64,000 nt of DNA, taken from Pseudidiomarina taiwanensis (GTDB lineage Bacteria > Pseudomonadota > Gammaproteobacteria > Enterobacterales > Alteromonadaceae). The stretch lies in assembly GCF_003987435.1 (NCBI RefSeq), contig NZ_PIQG01000001.1, positions 558,001 to 622,000 of the forward strand, written 5' to 3'. The notes beneath the pieces were generated by a model that did not search any database, was not told the origin of the DNA, and worked only from the letters and a program-made list of their open reading frames with translations. Within the stretch, counting starts at the first letter, position 1. Each line of letters opens with the position of its first letter. This document shows, piece by piece, positions 17,217 through 25,185 of this stretch. The position numbers and the translations under genes were made by a program.

Positions 17217-18238
17217 GATATACCCTGCAGCGCCTGCTATTACTGCTGATTACTTTGGTACTGTTAAGCCTTTTTACTTTCTCGCTGAATTATTTTTTTC
17301 CTGGTGATGTCCTTACCAATATGACAGGTATTCGTGCAATCGATGCCAACCAGTACGCAAGCGTTGCACTTGAACGCGACATAAACGCCTCTTTCCCGCA
17401 ACAATATATAACCTATCTCGGTCATATCTTGAGCGGACAATGGGGGCAATCTCTGATCACGCAAGAAGATGTATTTCAGACCATGACACCACTCCTTGGT
17501 GCATCACTGGAACTCATCGTATTAACGATGTTGCTCTCTATGCTTTTAGGGGCTCCATTGGGAATCTACGCAGCCTTAACTGAGGGCGGTAGCTTTGACC
17601 GCATCATTACCGGATTAGGGTTAAGTAGCTACTCGATTCCGGTATTTTGGTTGGCACAAATGCTGATCTTGTTCTTCGCAGTAAAGTTAGGCATCGCACC
17701 TATTTCAGGGCAAATTAACCCTCTTTATGATGTTCCAGTCACAAGCGGTGCGGTGCTTATTGATATTTGGCTCAATGATTATCCGTATCCTTATGCAGCG
17801 CTCCTCGATGCCCTAAATCATTTATGGCTGCCGATTATTGTGCTCTCGATTATGCCCATGACCATGCTGATAAGGATTACCCGTGGCGCCGTCCTCGATG
17901 TACTGCGGCAAAACTATATTCGCGCCGCGCGTGCACGTGGTTTGAAAGGATCGACGATTCTTACTCGGCATGTTCTGCCTAACGCCATGCAGCAAGTGGT
18001 GGGACAGTTAGGACTGCTATTTAGTTTATTGATGAGCAATATTATTATTGTTGAAGTTATTTTCAACTGGCCTGGTATTGGTAGCTGGCTGGTGAAGAGC
18101 ATTTATGAGCGCGACTACCCCATCTTACAGGCAGGTGTGCTGGTATTCGCAACCCTCATCCTATTGGTCAATGTTGCCGTTGAGTTATTCCACGCATGGC
18201 GCTATCCGCAAGTAAGGAAAGAGCTTTATGCCGAATAA
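17213..18238 (+). CDS. sapB: SapB-type peptide ABC transporter permease
   Basis: Inner-membrane permease of the DppB/OppB type for the Sap transporter. The 341 residues have an N-terminal membrane helix (LLLLLITLVLLSLFTFSLNYFF), a periplasmic loop, then five further helices. The EAA loop that contacts the ATPases appears as YIRAARARGLKGSTILTRHVLPNA (about 230-255). The ATG at 17213 overlaps the sapA stop (ATGA), and the 3' end overlaps sapC by 11 bases. Confidence 0.94.
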   Translation: MRYTLQRLLLLLITLVLLSLFTFSLNYFFPGDVLTNMTGIRAIDANQYASVALERDINASFPQQYITYLGHILSGQWGQSLITQEDVFQTMTPLLGASLELIVLTMLLSMLLGAPLGIYAALTEGGSFDRIITGLGLSSYSIPVFWLAQMLILFFAVKLGIAPISGQINPLYDVPVTSGAVLIDIWLNDYPYPYAALLDALNHLWLPIIVLSIMPMTMLIRITRGAVLDVLRQNYIRAARARGLKGSTILTRHVLPNAMQQVVGQLGLLFSLLMSNIIIVEVIFNWPGIGSWLVKSIYERDYPILQAGVLVFATLILLVNVAVELFHAWRYPQVRKELYAE

Positions 18239-19121
18239 CAGTATCTATTATCAACAACGCGAGCCCTCACCACTGCGCTCCATTTGGCTTTTGATGAGTA
18301 GCAACCCTTTTGTAGTCGTTGCATTTTGGGCATTAAGTATCATTTTCGTACTGATGCTGCTGTCCCCGCTGATCACCCCATATGATGCCAACCAGCAGTT
18401 TGCTGATGCTATCTTGCAACCCCCTTCGTGGCATAACGAAGGAGAGATTCGTTTTCTCTTCGGAACCGATGATCTTGGTCGTGATCTGCTCTCACGAATT
18501 ATCGCAGGCTCGGTTTACAGCTTAGGTTATCCTCTTGTTGCCGTTGCCTTCGCTGCCCTGATAGGGATTGCCATCGGCGCTTGGGCAGGGCTCAGCTCTG
18601 GCATGCGCTCATCAGGCTTAAATCATATGCTTGATGTGATTCTTTCGATTCCGTCCTTACTGCTGGCATTGGTGATCATCGCGATTCTGGGACCATCCCT
18701 ATTTAATGTCATGCTCGCCATTACGCTGGTGTTAATTCCGCAGTTTATCCACAGTGTACGCAATGCGATTCGAGATGAAATTCACAAAGACTATGTTACC
18801 GCATCCAAACTCAATGGCTGTTCAACCTGGTATTTGCTTACTCGGGTTATTTTCCCCAATATTACTGCGACTGTGGTGATGCAACTCACCTTCGCCCTAT
18901 CCACGGCTATTTTGGATATTGCTGCACTTGGATTCCTTGGCTTAGGAGTTCAAGCACCGGCACCTGAATGGGGCACTATGTTGGCGCGCAGCTTAGACCA
19001 AGTTTATTTGTACCCTTGGACTATGGTATTGCCCGGATTAGCTCTTTTCATCACGATTTTAGCGATTAATGTCTTAGGTGATAATTTGCGTTTGTCTATC
19101 CAGAAGCGGGTTGAGCAATAA
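18228..19121 (+). CDS. sapC: SapC-type peptide ABC transporter permease
   Basis: Second inner-membrane permease (DppC/OppC type) of the Sap transporter. The 297 residues begin with a cytoplasmic segment and a first helix (VVVAFWALSIIFVLMLLSPL), then FLFGTDDLGRDLLSRIIAGSVYSL, a strong family signature. Further helices follow, with the EAA loop DYVTASKLNGCSTWYLLTRVIFPN. The ATG at 18228 lies inside the sapB end, with AAGGA about nine bases upstream. The stop overlaps the sapD start by one base. Confidence 0.94.
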   Translation: MPNNSIYYQQREPSPLRSIWLLMSSNPFVVVAFWALSIIFVLMLLSPLITPYDANQQFADAILQPPSWHNEGEIRFLFGTDDLGRDLLSRIIAGSVYSLGYPLVAVAFAALIGIAIGAWAGLSSGMRSSGLNHMLDVILSIPSLLLALVIIAILGPSLFNVMLAITLVLIPQFIHSVRNAIRDEIHKDYVTASKLNGCSTWYLLTRVIFPNITATVVMQLTFALSTAILDIAALGFLGLGVQAPAPEWGTMLARSLDQVYLYPWTMVLPGLALFITILAINVLGDNLRLSIQKRVEQ

Positions 19122-20107
19122 TGAATATACTCGATATTCGCAATCTCACGATTGAACTCGATACCTCTGCAGGTCCAGTGAAAGTGATTGATAAACTAAG
19201 TTTACAACTCGCTGAAGGTGAAATTCATACGCTCGTGGGTGAATCTGGTTCAGGGAAAAGTCTGCTTGCCAAAGCTATCCTCGGCTTTATCAACCCACGC
19301 TGGAAAATTACCGCAGACCGACTCTGGTGGCGCCACTACGACTTACTCGGATTGAATCCAGCCCAACGGCGGATTGTAACCGGTCGCGATATGGCGATGA
19401 TCTTTCAAAATCCAGGCAGCTATTTAGACCCCAATCACACCATTGGAGAACAACTCTCTGAAGCCATTCCAAGTGGCGAATTAAAAGGGTTTTATCTACG
19501 CCGCCGGACGGATAGAAAAGTCCGAGCAGAACGCTTATTGCACCGCGTTGGGATTAAACAAGCAAAAGAAATTATGCAGCGCTATCCCTATGAAATATCC
19601 GAAGGTTTAGCGCAAAAAATCAGTATTGCCATGGCGATTGCTCATAGCCCTAAATTATTAATTGCAGATGAGCCAACCACCGCGATGGAACCCTCAACTC
19701 GAGCGCAGATTTATCGCTTGCTTGGCAAGCTTAGTGCCAGCCAAGGGATGTCGATCCTGATGATTACCCAAGATTTAACCACTATGATCCCTAACAGTCA
19801 GCGCACTTCACTAGTGTACTGTGGGCAATTAATGGAAAGTGGCACGACTGAGCAGATCTTAAACAAACCAAGCCATCCCTATACCCAAGCGATGTTGGAA
19901 ATGAGCCTGTTGGATCAATCCGTGGCACCTAAATCGCGCCTACCCACCCTGTCCGGCGCGATTCCAACATTACAAAACTTACCTATAGGTTGTCGTTTAG
20001 GACCCCGTTGTCCGCGCGCGCGCCGCGCTTGCATCCAAACCCCGCCAACAACCCGCAAAAAGCAACATAGCTTTGCTTGTCATTTTCCCCTAAGTGAGGA
20101 TGAGTAA
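19121..20107 (+). CDS. sapD: SapD-type peptide ABC transporter ATPase
   Basis: ATP-binding subunit for the SapBC permeases. In E. coli SapD also supports Trk potassium uptake (family knowledge). The 328 residues have Walker A GESGSGKS near 39-46, Q-loop MIFQNP, a degenerate signature ISEGLAQK in place of LSGGQ (SapD-like), Walker B LLIADEPT, and the C-terminal oligopeptide-transporter extension LPIGCRLGPRCPRARRAC with its Cys pattern. The H-loop His is Gln (MITQD instead of SHD), so this half-site may be weak. Its stop is one base before the chosen sapF start. Confidence 0.93.
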   Translation: MNILDIRNLTIELDTSAGPVKVIDKLSLQLAEGEIHTLVGESGSGKSLLAKAILGFINPRWKITADRLWWRHYDLLGLNPAQRRIVTGRDMAMIFQNPGSYLDPNHTIGEQLSEAIPSGELKGFYLRRRTDRKVRAERLLHRVGIKQAKEIMQRYPYEISEGLAQKISIAMAIAHSPKLLIADEPTTAMEPSTRAQIYRLLGKLSASQGMSILMITQDLTTMIPNSQRTSLVYCGQLMESGTTEQILNKPSHPYTQAMLEMSLLDQSVAPKSRLPTLSGAIPTLQNLPIGCRLGPRCPRARRACIQTPPTTRKKQHSFACHFPLSEDE

Positions 20108-20108
20108 G

Positions 20109-20876
20109 ATGACAAAGTTACTTGAAGTTGAACAACTTAGTAAGTCTTACCGGCACAAAACGGGGCTCTTTAGCGGGACCAAAATTGTCGCCCTGGAGCC
20201 TTTAAGTTTTTCGCTTGAACGCGGCGAGACGCTTGCCATTATGGGTGAGACAGGCTCAGGTAAATCAACTATCGCCCGACTTATCGCGGGTGCCGAAAAA
20301 CCTAGCGGTGGTGAAATTCGGTTAAACGGCAAACCCTTGCAAGCGACGGATTACGCCGAGCGCTGTCGCAATATTCGAATGATTTTTCAAGATAGTCTGC
20401 GTTCCTTGAACCCGCAGATTACCGTAGGTAAGCAATTAAAAGAGGCCGTGCGCTTCAATACCAATTGGGATGCAGCAACCCAACAACAGCATGTGGTTGA
20501 AACTCTACGCAAGGTCGGCTTATTACCTGACCACTATCACTTTTATCCGCATATGCTCTCAAGTGGACAACAGCAACGGGTGTGTATTGCTCGTGCCATA
20601 GTGCTCGCGCCGCAAATCATCGTTGCTGATGAGGCATTCGTCTCATTGGATCCATCGATTAGAGCTCAAATTATTAACTTAATTCTAGATCTGCAGCAAG
20701 ATATGGGTATTTCGTTCATTTTCGTCTCACATTCGACGGAGATCGTGAAACACGTTGCTGACAAGATATTAATAATGCATCGTGGTAAAATGATTGAATT
20801 CGGACCGACGCAGGTATTGGTCAATCATCCTAAAGAGACATATACGCGCCATTTATTGCAAACAGGCACGCTCTAG
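20109..20876 (+). CDS. sapF: SapF-type peptide ABC transporter ATPase
   Basis: Second ATP-binding subunit of the Sap transporter. The chosen ATG at 20109 gives 255 residues with GAGG nine bases upstream; in-frame starts at 20094 (GTG) and 20100 (ATG) place the ribosome site too close. Motifs: Walker A GETGSGKST, Q-loop RMIFQD, signature LSSGQQQR, Walker B IIVADEA and an intact H-loop FVSHS. E. coli SapF is 268 residues. It is last in sapABCDF, with no clear terminator in the 46 bases before putP. Confidence 0.93.
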   Translation: MTKLLEVEQLSKSYRHKTGLFSGTKIVALEPLSFSLERGETLAIMGETGSGKSTIARLIAGAEKPSGGEIRLNGKPLQATDYAERCRNIRMIFQDSLRSLNPQITVGKQLKEAVRFNTNWDAATQQQHVVETLRKVGLLPDHYHFYPHMLSSGQQQRVCIARAIVLAPQIIVADEAFVSLDPSIRAQIINLILDLQQDMGISFIFVSHSTEIVKHVADKILIMHRGKMIEFGPTQVLVNHPKETYTRHLLQTGTL

Positions 20877-20922
20877 ACCATGCCAAATTCGGCAAATTTT
20901 CTCACAATTAAGGAGTAACGCT

Positions 20923-22446
20923 TTGGAAACAGGTACGCTTATTTCATTAGCGCTCTATTTCATCGTGATGTTGGGCATAGGTTTGTATGCTTATCGTAAA
21001 TCGACTGATGATGTCTCGGGCTATATGCTCGGTGGCCGACAACTTGGGCCGGCAGTAACCGCCCTCTCGGCTGGCGCATCAGATATGAGTGGCTGGATGC
21101 TGATGGGTTTACCCGGAGCCATCTATGTTTCAGGGGTATCGCAGGTTTGGATTGCGGTAGGGCTGGTGATTGGCGCCTACTTAAACTATATCGTTGTTGC
21201 CCCACGCTTACGCAGCTACACCGAAGTCGCCCATGACGCGATTACCATTCCTGATTTCTTTGCCAAGCGTTTTGATGACCGTGCTCGGTTACTGAGAATT
21301 TTCTCATCACTCGTCATCATCATCTTCTTTACTTTATACACCTCAGCAAGCTTGGTCGCTGGAGGAAAGCTCTTTGACAGTTCATTCGGGATGGACTACT
21401 CAACTGGACTCTGGGTCACCGCAGGAGTGGTCTGCGCCTACACCCTGTTCGGCGGCTTCCTCGCTGTCAGTATGACCGACTTTGTGCAGGGTTGTATTAT
21501 GTTCGTAGCCCTCGTTCTAGTGCCGGTCGTTGCCATTTTTGACTTAGGTGGGATGAGCACAGTAAATGCAACAGTGAGCGCGATCAATCCAGATTTTCTC
21601 GATTTCTTCCGTGACGCGAGCAATCCCGATAGCTTAACAAACCAGCTGTCGTGGCTCGGAATCATCTCCCTACTCGCTTGGGGGTTAGGTTACTTTGGGC
21701 AACCGCATATCATCGTCCGCTTTATGGCAATCCGTTCGCTTGCCGACATTCCGGCCGCACGCCGTATCGGTATGACCTGGATGATTGTGGCAATTATCGG
21801 TGCCTTGGTCACAGGTTTTGTCGGGATCGCCTATGTCAGCGAGACCAAAATGACCCTGGGTGATGCAGAAACCATCTTTATCATTTTCTCGCAATACTTA
21901 TTCCACCCACTTATCGGTGGTTTCCTGCTTGCGGCTATTCTCGCTGCCATCATGAGTACCATCTCGTCGCAGCTGTTGGTGACATCAAGTTCTCTGACAG
22001 AAGACTTTTATAAAGCATTCTTGCGTCGTGATGCGAGTGACAAGGAATTAGTCTTGGTTGGTCGTATTTCGGTGCTACTGGTTTCTTTGGTAGCCATCGC
22101 GCTAGCATGGGATCCACAAAATACGATTCTAAGCTTAGTTGCTAATGCTTGGGCAGGCTTTGGTGCAGCATTTGGACCGGTCATCATTTTCGCGCTGTTC
22201 TGGAAACGCATGAATCGCTACGGCGCGCTTGCCGGAATGATTGCCGGTGCGGCAACAGTGTTAATATGTATTTACGCTCCTATTCTTGCCGATGGTGCGA
22301 CGATCAGTAGTGTTATTTACGAGATTATTCCGGGCTTTATTGCATCAAGCATTGCAGTTTGGGTGTTTAGCTTAATGACTGCTCCACCGGCTTCGGAGCT
22401 TACGGATAAGTTTGAAGAAATGGAACGGACCTTCGATCATATCTAA
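20923..22446 (+). CDS. putP: Sodium/proline symporter PutP
   Basis: Inner-membrane Na+-driven proline uptake carrier of the SSS family. The 507 residues (E. coli 502) have about 13 hydrophobic segments and family motifs: YMLGGRQLGPAVTALSAGASDMSGWMLMGLPGA (Na+ and proline site, about 35-65), GWFGQPH-like LGYFGQPHIIVRFMA, and AAILAAIMSTISSQLLVTSSSLTEDFY (TM9). The likely start is TTG at 20923, preceded by AAGGAG at seven bases. An in-frame ATG at 20794 lies inside sapF and would add 43 non-conserved residues. It may be read through from sapF, and a bidirectional terminator follows. No putA is seen here. Confidence 0.94.
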   Translation: METGTLISLALYFIVMLGIGLYAYRKSTDDVSGYMLGGRQLGPAVTALSAGASDMSGWMLMGLPGAIYVSGVSQVWIAVGLVIGAYLNYIVVAPRLRSYTEVAHDAITIPDFFAKRFDDRARLLRIFSSLVIIIFFTLYTSASLVAGGKLFDSSFGMDYSTGLWVTAGVVCAYTLFGGFLAVSMTDFVQGCIMFVALVLVPVVAIFDLGGMSTVNATVSAINPDFLDFFRDASNPDSLTNQLSWLGIISLLAWGLGYFGQPHIIVRFMAIRSLADIPAARRIGMTWMIVAIIGALVTGFVGIAYVSETKMTLGDAETIFIIFSQYLFHPLIGGFLLAAILAAIMSTISSQLLVTSSSLTEDFYKAFLRRDASDKELVLVGRISVLLVSLVAIALAWDPQNTILSLVANAWAGFGAAFGPVIIFALFWKRMNRYGALAGMIAGAATVLICIYAPILADGATISSVIYEIIPGFIASSIAVWVFSLMTAPPASELTDKFEEMERTFDHI

Positions 22447-22467
22447 GTAAAAGCTTCTGCCAATAAC

Positions 22468-22498
22468 AAAAAACCGCAGCTTAAGCTGCGGTTTTTTT
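22468..22498. terminator. Bidirectional terminator between putP and the patatin gene
   Basis: The arms AAACCGCAGC and GCTGCGGTTT flank the four-base loop TTAA, with A-run and T-run on either side, so it can end transcripts in both directions. The convergent patatin-like gene has its stop codon (22497-22499) inside the T-run. Confidence 0.9.
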
Positions 22499-23519
22499 AT
22501 CCTCGACGTTTAACGTATAACTCAAGTTCACTCAAGATATAGTCCTTACGTCGCATCGTTGTTTCGTAACCAAGCTTAATCGCCTCTTGTCCGCGATCGA
22601 ACTCCAATAAGCCGATATGGCCGAGTTTAGGTTGAATCAAAATATCAGGCGGATCGCCCGCGATTCGTGCCTTTGTGATGCGCTGCTGCATGATGTCGAT
22701 CGACCCCGCCATCACGCCAAACATTCCCGGAGCTTTAACGTCAGAGCCATTGAACCAGCCTTTCACTGAATCCCAATATTGCTGTCCAGCGCCCAGAAAA
22801 CTCTTAAAAAAGTTCTCATCATTCTGCGCCTCGGGCTCAAATTGTTCAGCCCGTTCTGCAGCAAAAGATTCTTCGTCTACTGAACTTCCCTGCTGACCAA
22901 TTACGTCCGCATCAGGATCTGGCGTAACCAAGCTCGAACGTTCACGCATTTCTTGGGCAAATGCAGTCAATTGGGAATTAAGGTGCACAGCTATCACAAA
23001 ATCGGCGCCCAATGCACGACAAAGTGACACGGGAACGGGATTTACTAGGCCACCATCGACCATCCAGCGCTTGTTATAAGCATGCGGTGCGAGTAAGCCA
23101 GGCATAGCACATGACGCACGTGCAGCATGATAAACATCCCCTTCACGGATCCAAACTTCTCGTCCTGTATAGAGGTCCGTCGCAACCGCACCATAGGTAA
23201 TTGGAAGATCTTCAATGTTTACCGCACCGAAGCGTTCGCGCGCATGCTCAAATACCTTCTCACCTTGAATCAGCCCACCATGACTAAGGCCCATATCGAG
23301 CAGGTTAAACACCTCCCAACGGCCCATATCAGTGACCCACTGTTCTAGATCTTCTAATGCACCAGAAGCAAAACCGGCTCCCACGAGGGAGCCGATTGAT
23401 GTTCCTGCAACCATGTTGACTTCAATACCCATCTCAGTCAGAGCTTTAATAACTCCAATATGAGACCAGCCTCGGGCAGCACCCGAGCCAAGTGCTAAAG
23501 CAACTTTTGCATATTTCAT
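22497..23519 (-). CDS. Patatin-like phospholipase, RssA/YchK type
   Basis: Probable lipid acyl hydrolase with a Ser-Asp dyad. The 340 residues show the oxyanion loop GSGAARGWSHIGVI near 12-25, the nucleophile elbow GTSIG (Ser near 42) and the DGG dyad (MVDGGLVNPVPVSL, Asp near 155). It resembles RssA of E. coli (about 300 residues) but carries an acidic insertion of about 60 residues near 200-260 (rich in D, E, Q, with a Trp-containing helix WDSVKGWFNG). It precedes no obvious partner; recA lies upstream, 12 bases away, so co-transcription with recA is possible. The substrate is unknown. Confidence 0.88.
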   Translation of the reverse strand: MKYAKVALALGSGAARGWSHIGVIKALTEMGIEVNMVAGTSIGSLVGAGFASGALEDLEQWVTDMGRWEVFNLLDMGLSHGGLIQGEKVFEHARERFGAVNIEDLPITYGAVATDLYTGREVWIREGDVYHAARASCAMPGLLAPHAYNKRWMVDGGLVNPVPVSLCRALGADFVIAVHLNSQLTAFAQEMRERSSLVTPDPDADVIGQQGSSVDEESFAAERAEQFEPEAQNDENFFKSFLGAGQQYWDSVKGWFNGSDVKAPGMFGVMAGSIDIMQQRITKARIAGDPPDILIQPKLGHIGLLEFDRGQEAIKLGYETTMRRKDYILSELELYVKRRG

Positions 23520-23531
23520 ACTATTCCATTA

Positions 23532-24590
23532 TTAAATGAGTTCATCTGTATCGATTGAATCTTCCGCTGCGTTTGCCTCTACCGCAGAGTCTTTAGACTT
23601 CTTCGGCTGCAGCAGCTCAGCCCGCAGTTGTGCTTCGATTTCTTCAGCAATCGCTTTATTTTCGGCCAAGAATTTCATTGCATTTGCTTTACCTTGACCA
23701 ATTTTATCGCCTTTATAACTATACCAAGCACCGGCTTTATCGACGATTTTCTGTTTCACACCCAGGTCGATGAGTTCACCTTCTTTCGAGATGCCGGCAC
23801 CATACATAATCTGGAACTCTGCTTGTTTAAATGGCGGCGCGACTTTGTTTTTGACGACTTTAACACGCGTCTCGTTACCCACCACTTCGTCGCCTTCTTT
23901 GACTGCACCGGTACGACGAATATCAAGACGAACAGAAGAATAGAACTTGAGCGCATTTCCGCCAGTCGTCGTTTCTGGATTACCGAACATGACCCCAATT
24001 TTCATCCGGATCTGGTTGATAAAGATACACATACTATTCGACTTCTTAATGTTCGCAGTAAGCTTACGCAATGCTTGCGACATTAAGCGAGCTTGTAAAC
24101 CAACGTGGCTATCGCCCATTTCACCTTCAATTTCAGCTTTTGGCGTAAGTGCTGCCACCGAGTCGACAATGACGACATCGACCGCACCAGAGCGCACCAA
24201 CATATCGCAAATTTCCAGTGCTTGCTCCCCGGTATCCGGTTGCGAGACCAGCAGATCATCAACGTTAACACCAAGCTTCTCAGCATAGACAGGATCAAGA
24301 GCGTGTTCAGCATCGACGAACGCACAGGTTTTTCCTTGCTTTTGCGCTTCGGCAATAACTTGTAAGGTGAGTGTTGTTTTACCACTCGACTCAGGACCGT
24401 AGATTTCAACCACACGACCAAAGGGTAAGCCGCCGATACCTAGGGCGATATCCAAACTCAATGAACCCGTTGAAACAGATTCAATATCCATGGTTTGGTT
24501 ATCACCAAGGCGCATAATTGACCCTTTCCCGAACTGCCGTTCAATTTGGCCTAATGCTGCTTCTAACGCTTTTTGTTTCGTGTTGCTCAT
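23532..24590 (-). CDS. recA: Recombinase RecA
   Basis: Forms ATP-dependent filaments on single-stranded DNA for homologous recombination and triggers LexA self-cleavage in the SOS response. The 352 residues match the family: Walker [10 protein letters not shown] near 66-74, Walker [12 protein letters not shown]1 loop [22 protein letters not shown]2 loop [25 protein letters not shown] and an acidic C-terminal tail. The promoter at 24629-24656 contains a LexA box. No recX follows; a patatin gene lies 12 bases downstream. Confidence 0.98.
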   Translation of the reverse strand: MSNTKQKALEAALGQIERQFGKGSIMRLGDNQTMDIESVSTGSLSLDIALGIGGLPFGRVVEIYGPESSGKTTLTLQVIAEAQKQGKTCAFVDAEHALDPVYAEKLGVNVDDLLVSQPDTGEQALEICDMLVRSGAVDVVIVDSVAALTPKAEIEGEMGDSHVGLQARLMSQALRKLTANIKKSNSMCIFINQIRMKIGVMFGNPETTTGGNALKFYSSVRLDIRRTGAVKEGDEVVGNETRVKVVKNKVAPPFKQAEFQIMYGAGISKEGELIDLGVKQKIVDKAGAWYSYKGDKIGQGKANAMKFLAENKAIAEEIEAQLRAELLQPKKSKDSAVEANAAEDSIDTDELI

Positions 24591-24628
24591 GCTATCGTCC
24601 GCCTATTACTCTGTATGAGATGATTTTC

Positions 24629-24656
24629 AGTATACTGTAAATTTATACAGTATCAA
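24629..24656 (-). promoter_or_regulatory. recA promoter with LexA (SOS) box in the spacer
   Basis: On the minus strand TTGATA (24651-24656) and TATACT (24629-24634) are 16 bases apart. The palindrome TACTGTAAATTTATACAGTA (24633-24652) is a full CTGT-N8-ACAG LexA operator lying across the spacer and -10, the same arrangement as in E. coli recA. The -35 hexamer includes the stop codon of pncC. Confidence 0.93.
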
Positions 24657-25144
24657 GTAATTTTTTTAAAACTCTGCAATGCTGTCAAGATCGTCGCGCT
24701 CCGCACCGCATCCCGGTCACCCGAAAAATGCTCAGCCCAAGTCATTACATTTGTGGGTGTAGCGAGTCCAAACCAAACTAAGCCAACCGGCTTCTCCGGT
24801 ATCCCGCCATCCGGTCCCGCAATTCCCGTGACCGCCACGGCAATCTCAACTTGTGCTCTTGCTCGTGCTCCAGATGCCATTGCTGCAGCCGTTTCTGCAG
24901 AAACCGCACCATGTTCAGCTAGGCATTGCGACGACACACCTAATTCTTGCTGTTTCAATGCATTACTATAGGTGATGTAACCACCTGCAAACCAAGCTGA
25001 ACTTCCAGCGATTGCACTCATAGCATAACCGATTCCACCACCGGTGCAGCTCTCAGCAGTCGCTATGTGATAATTTTTTGCTTGCAAAAATTGCCCTAAA
25101 TCAGCTGCTGCGTGCAAAATGGATTGTGATAACATGGTCACCAT
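24653..25144 (-). CDS. pncC: Nicotinamide-nucleotide amidohydrolase (CinA C-terminal domain protein)
   Basis: Deamidates nicotinamide mononucleotide to nicotinate mononucleotide, recycling the NMN made by bacterial NAD-dependent DNA ligase. The 163 residues are a stand-alone CinA C-terminal domain with the signatures TAESCTGGGIGYAMS, GSSAWFAGGYITYSN, and TGIAGPDGGIPEKPVGLVWFG near 105-125. The start at 25144 has GAGG five bases upstream. It lies directly before recA, and its stop is part of the recA -35. Proximity to recA and mutS is common in gammaproteobacteria. Confidence 0.94.
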   Translation of the reverse strand: MVTMLSQSILHAAADLGQFLQAKNYHIATAESCTGGGIGYAMSAIAGSSAWFAGGYITYSNALKQQELGVSSQCLAEHGAVSAETAAAMASGARARAQVEIAVAVTGIAGPDGGIPEKPVGLVWFGLATPTNVMTWAEHFSGDRDAVRSATILTALQSFKKIT

Positions 25145-25185
25145 AAAATCCTCTAGTTAGCGGCCCTAAAGGGATAATAACAGGC

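Noticed and set aside
20877-20905. Possible hairpin TGCC-AAATTC-GGCA after sapF
   Set aside because: Four-base stem and no proper T-run; too weak to call a terminator.
20794-20922. 43-codon N-terminal extension of putP inside sapF
   Set aside because: Not conserved, basic in composition, and the TTG at 20923 has a strong ribosome site.
23628-24086. 152-codon open frame opposite recA
   Set aside because: It is antisense to a highly conserved gene and has no recognisable motif or ribosome site.
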